From positions 1-64,000 of the forward strand of contig CAWIVN010000030.1 of NCBI GenBank assembly GCA_963839515.1: a stretch of DNA of 64,000 nt, read 5' to 3'. The notes under the pieces are model-generated. The model searched no databases. It worked only from the letters and a program-made list of their open reading frames with translations, and had not been told where the DNA came from. A program made the translations under genes and the position numbers. Positions 27,340-34,611 of the stretch are shown piece by piece. Source of the stretch: Fredericiella sp963839515 (GTDB lineage: Bacteria; Chloroflexota; Anaerolineae; Caldilineales; Caldilineaceae). Within the stretch, counting starts at the first letter, position 1. Every line of letters begins with the position of its first letter.

Positions 27340-28172
27340 GCTTTCGCCTGCCATTGTTGTTCAGAAGATTCGAGTTCGCCGATGGCCGTGACAAGTTCCT
27401 GGTCGGTAGGCACATGGTGGTGCCACTTTACCTTGTCCTCGATAAAGCTGATGCCCTTGCCCTTGACCGTATGCGCCAGCACCAGGTTGGGCTTGCCCGG
27501 CTCAAAGGGCACTTGGGCAAAAAGATCGGACAGGGCTGCCACGTCGTTGCCATCCACCTGGCGCACGGCAAAGCCAAAGGCGGCGAAGCGATTTTCCAGC
27601 GGGTCAAGGCTCATTACGTCCTCAGTGCGGCCAGTGATCTGCAGGGTGTTGCGGTCGACGATGGCCACCAGGTTGTCGAGCTTGTAGTGCGCAGCGCTCA
27701 TGGAGGCTTCCCACACTGAGCCTTCGCTAAGTTCGCCGTCGCCCATGGTCGTAAAGACGCGATAACTGCGGCCGTCCAGCTTGGCCGCCAGCGCCATGCC
27801 GACGGCGACCGGCAAACCATGGCCCAGCGCGCCCGTGTTTTGCTCAATACCGGGTACCTTGCGCGTGGGGTGACCAACAAAATGCGATCCTGCCTTGCAA
27901 AGCGTGTCCAGCTCTGCACGTGGGAAGAAGCCGCAGTCTGCCAGCACTGTGTAGAGCGCTTCGACCGAATGGCCCTTGCTGTGCACGTAGCGGTCACGGT
28001 CGGGGCTGTTGACCGTCTGCGGCGACACGTTCATCACTTGGTTATAGAGGACATTGAGAATGTCGATACAGGAGAGGCTGCCGCCCGTGTGCCCGGCATT
28101 GGCATGCTTGATAATGGTCAAGATTGTCTTGCGATAGGCAATCGACTTGAGGGCTAACTCCCTACTATCCAT
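27336..28172 (-). CDS. Transketolase N-terminal half (split enzyme)
   Basis: 278 aa, thiamine-diphosphate-binding domain. Motifs: HANAGHTGGSLSCIDIL, DRYVHSKGHSVEALYTVL, TGALGHGLPVAVGMALA and the cofactor motif MGDGELSEGSVWEASM followed by the Asn in DNLVAIVDRN. This is the first gene of the minus-strand operon; its start at 28172 faces the divergent SorC gene across 131 bases that hold two likely operators. Acts with the C-half at 26374. Confidence 0.94.
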   Translation of the reverse strand: MDSRELALKSIAYRKTILTIIKHANAGHTGGSLSCIDILNVLYNQVMNVSPQTVNSPDRDRYVHSKGHSVEALYTVLADCGFFPRAELDTLCKAGSHFVGHPTRKVPGIEQNTGALGHGLPVAVGMALAAKLDGRSYRVFTTMGDGELSEGSVWEASMSAAHYKLDNLVAIVDRNTLQITGRTEDVMSLDPLENRFAAFGFAVRQVDGNDVAALSDLFAQVPFEPGKPNLVLAHTVKGKGISFIEDKVKWHHHVPTDQELVTAIGELESSEQQWQAKA

Positions 28173-28188
28173 GGGTGTCGTCTCGTAA

Positions 28189-28276
28189 ATAAATATTCAT
28201 TCACCTATACTAATTCAGCTTCTGCTATAATACATTGGAGAATGGATGCAAGCAAGGCAAAATGAATATACATTCA
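28189..28276. promoter_or_regulatory. Divergent promoter region with two TGAATAT-type operators
   Basis: TGAATATACATTCA at 28263-28276 is a near-perfect palindrome; a related site (TGAATGAATATTTA on the minus strand) lies at 28189-28202, about 74 bases away. Between them the minus strand has TTGCTT (28250-28255) and TATTAT (28227-28232) with 17-base spacing, a promoter for the transketolase operon. TATAAT at 28226-28231 may serve the plus-strand regulator. The sites flank both promoters, so autoregulation by the SorC protein is likely. Confidence 0.72.
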
Positions 28277-28303
28277 CAACTTCCATATCTATGAGGGACC
28301 AGC

Positions 28304-29263
28304 ATGGCCCAACTCGACGAACTGCGGCTGACCGTGCGCGTGGCACGCATGTATTACGAATGGAACATGAAACAATCCGAGATCGCTAAGCGCCTGGGGC
28401 TCTCGCAGCCCACGATCTCGCGGCTGCTCCAGCAGGCGCGCGAGAATGGCATCATCCGCATCTCGGTGACCGTGCCGCAGGGCGTCTACACCGAGTTGGA
28501 GGAAGAGCTGCTGCGCCGCTACCGGCTGCGCGATGCCATTGTGGTCGATTGCAGCAGCGACAAGGATGATCGCATGATCGAACGTGAGATTGGCAGCGCC
28601 GCCGCCTATTATGTCGAGTCATCTGTGCGCCCCAACGAGATTATCGGCATTTCGTCGTGGAGCGCCACACTGCTGGCGCTGGTGGATGCCATGCATTCGG
28701 TAGCACGAAAGGGAGACGTGCGCGTAATCCAGATTCTGGGCGGCGTCGGCGACCCGTCAGCCAAGGTGCATGCCAATCGGCTGACCGGTCGCTTTGCCGA
28801 CCTGGTAGGCGGCACCCCGGTGTACCTGCCGGCGCCTGGTGTGTTGGATTCGTCCGCCGCACGCGAGGTGCTGCTGGCGGACGCGTACGTGCGCGACGTC
28901 ATTTCGTTGTTTGACCAGGTGACGACGGCGCTGGTCGGCATTGGGGCCATCGAGCCATCCAAGCTGCTGGCGGCCTCGGGCAACATCTTCCCCGCCCACG
29001 AACTGGACCTGCTGCGCAGCAAAGGGGCTGTAGGGGATGTCCTGCTGCGCTTCTTTGATGCTGCGGGTAAGCCGGTGCATACCCCCCTGAACGAACGCGT
29101 CGTTTCGATGCGACTGGACCAGCTTGCCCGCGTCGACCGCTCGATCGGCGTGGCAGGGGGAGCGCGCAAATACGCGGCCATCTTGGGTGCACTGCGCGGT
29201 GGATGGATCAACGTGCTGATCACCGATCAGTTTACAGCGCGGCGGCTGCTGGCAGAGGAGTAA
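28304..29263 (+). CDS. SorC-type sugar-binding transcriptional regulator
   Basis: 319 aa. An N-terminal helix-turn-helix (QSEIAKRLGLSQPTISRLL, about residues 25-43) precedes a sugar-phosphate-sensing SorC/DeoR-like domain with VIQILGGVGDP, YLPAPGV and VGIGAIEP; it ends with GGARKYAAILGALRGGWINVL. GAGGGA precedes the ATG. Divergent from the transketolase-kinase-importer-isomerase operon, with shared operator-like palindromes, so it probably controls that operon in response to a phosphorylated intermediate. Confidence 0.92.
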   Translation: MAQLDELRLTVRVARMYYEWNMKQSEIAKRLGLSQPTISRLLQQARENGIIRISVTVPQGVYTELEEELLRRYRLRDAIVVDCSSDKDDRMIEREIGSAAAYYVESSVRPNEIIGISSWSATLLALVDAMHSVARKGDVRVIQILGGVGDPSAKVHANRLTGRFADLVGGTPVYLPAPGVLDSSAAREVLLADAYVRDVISLFDQVTTALVGIGAIEPSKLLAASGNIFPAHELDLLRSKGAVGDVLLRFFDAAGKPVHTPLNERVVSMRLDQLARVDRSIGVAGGARKYAAILGALRGGWINVLITDQFTARRLLAEE

Positions 29264-29309
29264 ACCTGCTGGAGTGGCGGCACGGCAAGACAGTGCAAAG
29301 CGGATGGGT

Positions 29310-29747
29310 CTAGTCCTGTGGCTGCCGGGACCCTATTTGGTCGGCTACAAATAAAATTGCCGCAGTCGTGACTCCGACGATGACGCCCAACACCCAAAAC
29401 CAGGTGCCTATCGCCAAACCGACCGCGCCCGTAATCCAAATGGCGGCCGCGGTTTTGATGCCGCGCACATCCGACCCAGTTTTGAAGATTACCGCACCCC
29501 CCAGAAAGCCGATGCCCTGCAGGAGCCCTTGCAGGGCGCGGCTAAGGGAGGAAGGGTCAGTTCGCGCCAGATGGCTGGCCAGCAGCATATAGGCGGCGCT
29601 GCCGATGGCGACCAGCATCATGCCGGCGACGCCGACGGCCTTATGATGGATGTGGCGTTCGTAGCCGATCAGCCCGCCGATGATGCCGGCCAGGCAGAGG
29701 CGCAGGAGCATATCGCTCGTGGTAAGATCTATGGTAATGTCCGCCAT
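29310..29747 (-). CDS. MgtC/SapB family membrane protein
   Basis: 145 aa with about four hydrophobic helices. Typical family motifs are LAGIIGGLIGYER near the N-terminus and LLQGIGFLGGAVIF then GIKTAAAIWITGAVGLAIG. It ends soon after the fourth helix, so it lacks the C-terminal cytoplasmic domain of longer MgtC proteins. Family members are linked to growth at low magnesium and modulation of ATP synthase; a link to sugar use is not known. GGAAGGAAAG precedes the start. A GCTTCCTGGAAGC palindrome lies about 150 bases upstream. Confidence 0.88.
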   Translation of the reverse strand: MADITIDLTTSDMLLRLCLAGIIGGLIGYERHIHHKAVGVAGMMLVAIGSAAYMLLASHLARTDPSSLSRALQGLLQGIGFLGGAVIFKTGSDVRGIKTAAAIWITGAVGLAIGTWFWVLGVIVGVTTAAILFVADQIGSRQPQD

Positions 29748-29897
29748 GGGTTAGGTCTTTCCTTCCGCACACGCAGTGCATACTGACTTTGCCGTACTGC
29801 TGATAACGATGACAGGCGCAGAAAGGTGTCAAGATGGGAAAGTGGAGTACAAGCCAATCGTTTAGTGCCGACAGCGTAATGCAGTATTTAACAGAAG

Positions 29898-29910
29898 GCT
29901 TCCTGGAAGC
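29898..29910. promoter_or_regulatory. Single palindrome GCTTCCTGGAAGC with extended symmetry
   Basis: Flanks extend the symmetry to AGAAGGCTTCC and GGAAGCGTTCT. It lies between the broken transposase and the MgtC-like gene, upstream of the latter. No partner at 41-42 bp was seen. Confidence 0.75.
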
Positions 29911-29965
29911 GTTCTAGTAAATCTCGCTACGCAATAGTATCTCGAACTGGCGGATTTCCAGCGGC

Positions 29966-30557
29966 TTACTCTTGTTGTTCGAGAGTTGCCAGGTAATTCA
30001 GCAGACGCTCCGGCATTTGCTTGCGCAGAGGCCAGGCAGCGACAAACTCCACGTAGGCGGCAGGCGAACCAAACAAGGTGGTAATAATCCCGCGGTCTAC
30101 CATTGCTCCTCGGCGTACACCAATCCAATCCACGTAATTTGAATACGGCCACAAGTCAGGTTGAAATGCAAAGCCATCCTTTACAGGGTTAGTGTGAATA
30201 TAGCGGCAGAGATGGCGTAGGTACTCGTCGTTGTCCACGAGGATGCGCTGAAAACGCCCTTGGAATAGCGTGCCGGTATGTTCATGGCGGCTGTTGAAGG
30301 ATTGGGCATACCCGTTGCACGTGTACTGCACCGCCGTGCCAGCGCTCGCTTCACCATCCTGACGTACAAGTAAGTGGAAGTGGTTTGGCATCAGGCAATA
30401 GGCTACAACCGCTACATGGTAGATCAAAGTGTTCTTCTTCAGGCGCGAGAAAGTCGAGATAGTCTTCATCTTCCACAAAGATGCTCTTGCGATAAGCGCC
30501 CCGGTTGTACAGATGATAGTAGCAGCCTTGGGCAAATTGGAGATGCCTGCTGGACAT
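29966..30557 (-). pseudogene. REP-associated tyrosine (IS200-like) transposase, frameshifted
   Basis: Two overlapping minus-strand frames together make one transposase of about 195 aa. The N-terminal part starts at 30557 (MSSRHLQFAQGCYYHLYNRG, the family's typical opening). The C-terminal part contains the HUH motif MPNHFHLLV and the catalytic-Tyr region EYLRHLCRYIHTNPV. The shift falls near 30445, in the sequence encoding DFLA/RLKKN. One frameshift therefore separates the start from the HUH motif, so it is probably inactive unless this is a sequencing error. Such enzymes mobilise short extragenic palindromes; GCTTCCWGGAAGC copies flank it on both sides. Confidence 0.85.
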
Positions 30558-30732
30558 GGAGGCGTTCCTTTGCGTCGTGGGTTTTGGAAATAACGGTCAA
30601 GATGTGGTCGCGTTCACCAAAGTTTACGGCCATATTAAGCTACACCCAATTCAGGGTGGATGCAAATCCCTGCACACGGGCGTGTCCAGGCTCTCACCTG
30701 CTTCTGCCTTACAGTAATGCTCTATAGTAGAA

Positions 30733-30745
30733 CGCTTCCAGGAAG
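30733..30745. promoter_or_regulatory. Palindrome GCTTCCAGGAAGC upstream of the DeoR gene
   Basis: Flanks extend the symmetry to TAGAACGCTTCC and GGAAGCATTCTA. It is 75 bases before the DeoR start, a position suited to autoregulation. Confidence 0.78.
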
Positions 30746-30819
30746 CATTCTAGAAAGAGGCATTGCAGTTTCAAATTCGTCCTTGACGTAGGGGGGTATC
30801 CACGTTATACTAAGCACAA

Positions 30820-31626
30820 ATGAAAGCAATCGAAAGCAATCATAAACAAATAGAAGGCGGCAACGATCTCTTTCGCGAGGAGCGGCGGCAGGCGATTCTG
30901 GACCGGCTGGCAATGACCGGGAGAGTGTCGGTAGGCGAGCTGAGCGCCTCGTTCGGCGTGTCCGAGGTGACGGTGCGGGCGGATCTGCAGGCGCTGGCCG
31001 AGCGCAAATTGGTGGTGCGCACGCACGGCGGGGCCATGATGGCAGGCGGTACAAGCGAGTTGGCCCTGGTTCTGCGCCGCCAACGCCAGGTTAAGGAAAA
31101 AGGTCGTATTGGCGCAGCGGGTGCAGCGATGGTGCATGACGGCGACGCCATTTTTCTCGACAGCAGCAGCACCTCGCTGGCGATTGCTCATCATTTGAAG
31201 CAGCACCAGCATGTTACCGTAGTCACCAACAGCCTCGAAGTAGCGCACGAACTGTTTGATGCCCAGCATGTCGACCTGATTATGATCGGGGGTATCCTGC
31301 AACGGGCCACGGCCTCGTTTGTCGGCGCCTACGGCCTCGAACAACTGCGGCGGCTCAACCTGGAGAAAGGCTTTTTTGGCGCCCACGGCATCAGCCTGGA
31401 CACGGGTCTCACTGATGTGAGCCCGGACGAGGCTGCGGTCAAGCGTCCACTGGTCGAACGCTGCCGCCAGGTGGTTGCCGTGATCGACGCCACCAAATGG
31501 GGACGTGTAGGCGTAGCTTCCTTCGCCCGACTGGGGCAGGTCGATCGCGTGATTACCGATGCCGGTGCACCGGAAGAGTTGGTCCAGCAGGTGCAAGCGG
31601 CCGGCGTGGCCGTCGAGACAGTATAA
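30820..31626 (+). CDS. DeoR/GlpR-family transcriptional regulator
   Basis: 268 aa. HTH residues about 20-75 include RRQAILDRLAMTGRVSVGEL and VSEVTVRADLQALAERKLVVRTHGGAM, the DeoR signature. The C-terminal effector domain has DGDAIFLDSSSTSLAIAHHL, EKGFFGAHGISLDTGLTD and a basic/aromatic ATKWGRVGVASF, as in sugar-phosphate-responsive family members. Palindromes lie 75 bases upstream (30733) and, before the next gene, at 31703. That makes this the best candidate to bind GCTTCCWGGAAGC, though no direct evidence exists. Confidence 0.93.
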   Translation: MKAIESNHKQIEGGNDLFREERRQAILDRLAMTGRVSVGELSASFGVSEVTVRADLQALAERKLVVRTHGGAMMAGGTSELALVLRRQRQVKEKGRIGAAGAAMVHDGDAIFLDSSSTSLAIAHHLKQHQHVTVVTNSLEVAHELFDAQHVDLIMIGGILQRATASFVGAYGLEQLRRLNLEKGFFGAHGISLDTGLTDVSPDEAAVKRPLVERCRQVVAVIDATKWGRVGVASFARLGQVDRVITDAGAPEELVQQVQAAGVAVETV

Positions 31627-31702
31627 AAAAACGTTAACACTGGACCGCTATACTTAGCGGTGACGTTACGTAGCACTAGAACGTCGCAGAACTATACGGA
31701 AC

Positions 31703-31715
31703 GCTTCCTGGAAGC
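31703..31715. promoter_or_regulatory. Palindrome GCTTCCTGGAAGC upstream of the HAD phosphatase gene
   Basis: Perfect 13-mer 38 bases before the HAD start, preceded by ACTATACGGAAC. It lies between the DeoR stop and the next gene. A TATACG sequence about 4 bases upstream of the site could be a -10 element, but the -35 is unclear. Confidence 0.75.
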
Positions 31716-31753
31716 CTTCCAAGAACGAAGAGAGCAATTCCCGCGGAGGGAAC

Positions 31754-32599
31754 ATGAAACAGTACAAAAATTACCTGATGGATATGGACGGCGTGCTGGT
31801 GCGCGGACGCACGGTGGTGCCAGGCGCGCAGCAGTTTATCGACTCGCTAAACGCGCGCGGACTGGCCTATCTCGTCTTGACGAATAATCCGCTCTACACC
31901 CCCGGCGACCTGGCGCATCGCCTGCAGACGATGGGTCTCGAAGTGCCGGAGGACAGAATTTTCACGTCTTCCATTGCTACGGCTCGTTTTCTGAAGAGCC
32001 AGCAGCCGGGCGGCAAGGCCTTTGTGATCGGCGAAAGCGGCTTGACCGAAGCTATCCATGCCGCCGGCTATATTATCACCGACCATGCGCCTGATTACGT
32101 CGTCTTGGGCGAGACACACGGCTATAACCTGCGCCAGATCACCCGGGCCATTCGCCTGATTGCGGCGGGAGCGCGCTTTGTCGCCACCAACCCGGACCCA
32201 TCCGGCCCCGGCGAAGGAGGTATCGAACCGGCTTGCGGTGCGATGGCGGCGTTGATCGAAAAGGCAACAGGCGTGGCGCCGTTTTTTGTCGGCAAGCCCA
32301 ACCCGCTGATGATGCGCAGCGCCCTCAACTACCTGCACGCCCACTCGGAAGAAACCGTCATGATCGGCGACCGCATGGATACGGATATTGTGGGAGCCGT
32401 CAGCAGCGGCTTGGACACCGTGCTGGTGCTCACCGGCGTGACCCAACGCCAGCAAATTGCCAATTACCCCTACCAACCTACCTACGTGTTGGAATCCATT
32501 GGCGACATCGACCTGCTAGACGAACAGTTGGAAAAGGCACAGCGCAAGCAGGACAGGACCAATGAGCGCCAGGCAGCGGTCGATAGTGTAGGCCAGTAG
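31754..32599 (+). CDS. HAD-IIA family sugar/glycolate phosphatase (NagD-like)
   Basis: 281 aa. HAD motifs: motif I DMDGVLVRG (residues 10-18), motif II LTNN, motif III with Lys in VGKPNP, and motif IV GDRMDTDI. The inserted C2 cap region holds FVATNPDPSGPGEGG, placing it in the HAD-IIA (NagD/phosphoglycolate phosphatase) group. Removes phosphate from a small phosphorylated metabolite in the cytoplasm, perhaps a dead-end product of nearby sugar metabolism. GGAGGG precedes the ATG; the upstream palindrome suggests joint control with the sugar genes. Confidence 0.9.
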   Translation: MKQYKNYLMDMDGVLVRGRTVVPGAQQFIDSLNARGLAYLVLTNNPLYTPGDLAHRLQTMGLEVPEDRIFTSSIATARFLKSQQPGGKAFVIGESGLTEAIHAAGYIITDHAPDYVVLGETHGYNLRQITRAIRLIAAGARFVATNPDPSGPGEGGIEPACGAMAALIEKATGVAPFFVGKPNPLMMRSALNYLHAHSEETVMIGDRMDTDIVGAVSSGLDTVLVLTGVTQRQQIANYPYQPTYVLESIGDIDLLDEQLEKAQRKQDRTNERQAAVDSVGQ

Positions 32600-32665
32600 A
32601 CTCAGCAGGATCGGCGCAGCAAGCAGTTACGATCAGCAGCCAGAATTAGTGACGAGGCATTGTGT

Positions 32666-34141
32666 ATGGCAACAGCAGTAGTGATGCCCAAACAGGGCAA
32701 TTCGGTAGAGAGTTGCATTATCGTCAACTGGAAGAAGCACGTGGGAGACACGGTTGCGGTCGACGATGTGCTGTGCGAAGTAGAGACCGACAAGGCGACC
32801 ATGGACGTGCCCAGCCCGGTGGCAGGCACCCTGCTGGCGACCTTTTTTAAGGAAGGCGACGACGTGCCGGTGATGACCACCATCGCCGCCGTCGGCGCGG
32901 CAGGCGAGGACGCCGCCAGCCTGGCCCCGGCGGGAGCAACTGCGAGCGTCGAAGCGCCTGCATCGGCACCTGCCGCAGGCACGGCGTTGCCACAAGTGCC
33001 TGTGGCCACGCCGGCGCCGGCAAGCCCATCGGCAGGTTCGGCCACGGGCGCAGCACAGGCCGCCATGCCGGTCAGTGGCGCAGTCTCCACCAGCGGCGAG
33101 CCGGTTGGCGTATCGCCGCGCGCGCGCCACCTGGCCGACCGCAAGGGGATCGACCCGCTTGGGCTCGCAGGCAGCGGACCAGGAGGACGCGTGATCGAGC
33201 GTGACGTGCAGGCCGCCATTGCGGCGCAACCAAAGCTCACGCCCGTTGCCAAGGCCATGATAGCGGAGGGTGGCTACGCCGTCCCCGGCCAGGGCAGCGG
33301 ACCGGGCGGGCGCGTCACGAGCAAGGACCTGGTGAAGGGCGAGCCGTTTGGAGCGCAGGCGTCCTCGCCTGCATCTGCGGTTCCCGTGCCAGCCGCATTG
33401 CCAGTCACAAACACGGGCGAGGACACCCGCGCTCCGCTGGGAACCGAAGAGGTGGAGGTCGTTCCGGTCAAGGGCGTACGCAAAGTGATCGCCGACCGCA
33501 TGCTGCAGTCGCTCCAGACGACGGCGCAGTTGACGCTGCACGCCTCGGCCGATGCCCGTGCCCTGCAAGCGCTGCGCGCCAGGCTCAAGGTCAGCCCGGA
33601 AGCGATGGGGCTGCGCGGCATAACGATTAACGACCTGGTGCTGCTGGCCGTGGCGCGCACGCTACCGCAGTTCGCGGCCATTAACGCCCTGTTCACAGGC
33701 GACGCCATCCACCAGCACATGCACGTGCAGCTCGGCATTGCGGTGGATACACCGCGCGGGCTGATGGTGCCGGTGGTGCGCCAGGCCGATACACTCAGCC
33801 TGCGCCAGCTCTCGGCCGAGACCAAGCGCCTGGCCAATGCATGCTTGAACGGCAAGGTACTGCCCGACGAACTCAACGGCGGCACATTCACCGTGACCAA
33901 CCTGGGCGCCTTTGGCGTCGAGATGTTTACGCCGGTGCTCAACCCGCCGCAAGTGGCCATCTTGGGCGTGTGCAACATCCAGCCCAAGGCGACGGATGTG
34001 GACGGTGACATCCAATTTATTCCGCACATCGGGCTGTCGCTGACCATCAACCACCAGGTGGTGGACGGCGCGCCGGCGGCCCGCTTCCTGCAGGCGCTGG
34101 GCCAGGCCATTGCCGCGATCGAGCTTGTTTTGGCGGGCTGA
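32666..34141 (+). CDS. 2-oxoacid dehydrogenase E2 (lipoyl acyltransferase) with two E3-binding-like domains
   Basis: About 491 aa. N-terminal lipoyl domain with the lipoylated Lys at residue 43 (ETDKATMD), an Ala/Pro-rich linker, a first E3/E1-binding domain at about 147-185 (VSPRARHLADRKGIDP ... GPGGRVIERDV), a second similar one at about 190-223 (LTPVAKAMIAEGGYAV ... GPGGRVTSKDLV), and the catalytic domain with the active-site His in NHQVVDG near residue 462. ATG at 32666 follows GAGG. Two peripheral-binding domains in one E2 are unusual. Core of a complex with the fused E1 at 34612. Confidence 0.92.
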   Translation: MATAVVMPKQGNSVESCIIVNWKKHVGDTVAVDDVLCEVETDKATMDVPSPVAGTLLATFFKEGDDVPVMTTIAAVGAAGEDAASLAPAGATASVEAPASAPAAGTALPQVPVATPAPASPSAGSATGAAQAAMPVSGAVSTSGEPVGVSPRARHLADRKGIDPLGLAGSGPGGRVIERDVQAAIAAQPKLTPVAKAMIAEGGYAVPGQGSGPGGRVTSKDLVKGEPFGAQASSPASAVPVPAALPVTNTGEDTRAPLGTEEVEVVPVKGVRKVIADRMLQSLQTTAQLTLHASADARALQALRARLKVSPEAMGLRGITINDLVLLAVARTLPQFAAINALFTGDAIHQHMHVQLGIAVDTPRGLMVPVVRQADTLSLRQLSAETKRLANACLNGKVLPDELNGGTFTVTNLGAFGVEMFTPVLNPPQVAILGVCNIQPKATDVDGDIQFIPHIGLSLTINHQVVDGAPAARFLQALGQAIAAIELVLAG

Positions 34142-34146
34142 GCACA

Positions 34147-34575
34147 ATGGAATGCCGGCGAGAGGACGGCTACTTGATCAGCACCGACAAGCAGCGCCTG
34201 GATATCGACTATATTCATCGTTGGCTGAGCGAGCAGTCTTACTGGGCACAGGGGCGCAGCCGGGCGGCGGTGGAGACGAGCATCGCCAACTCGCTCTGCT
34301 TTGGCCTGTACCAAGGCGACCGGCAGGTTGGCTTTGCTCGCATCGTGACTGACTTTGCCAACTTTGGCTGGCTGTGCGACCTGTTTGTCGACAATGAACT
34401 GCGCGGGCAGGGTCTAGGCAAGTGGTTAATACAAACAGTGCTGAACCACCCCGACGTGGCACAAATTCGCGGCTTAATGCTCGCCACGCGTGACGCACAC
34501 GAACTGTATCGCAGATATGGCTTTGAAATAGTTGGCTCCCCTGAACGTTTTATGGGAAAAACGCAGAGCGTGTAA
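34147..34575 (+). CDS. GNAT family N-acetyltransferase
   Basis: 142 aa, single GNAT domain. The acetyl-CoA loop is ELRGQGLGKWLIQTVL (about residues 83-98), with LCDLFVDNE before it and the terminal ATRDAHELYRRYGF typical for motif B. Starts five bases after the E2 stop and precedes E1, so it is inside a dehydrogenase operon. Substrate unknown; an amino acid or protein acetyl acceptor is possible. Its location between E2 and E1 is unusual and may be accidental. Confidence 0.88.
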   Translation: MECRREDGYLISTDKQRLDIDYIHRWLSEQSYWAQGRSRAAVETSIANSLCFGLYQGDRQVGFARIVTDFANFGWLCDLFVDNELRGQGLGKWLIQTVLNHPDVAQIRGLMLATRDAHELYRRYGFEIVGSPERFMGKTQSV

Positions 34576-34611
34576 CGCATAGAGGAAGAAACTGTACGCG
34601 AGAAACAGACA

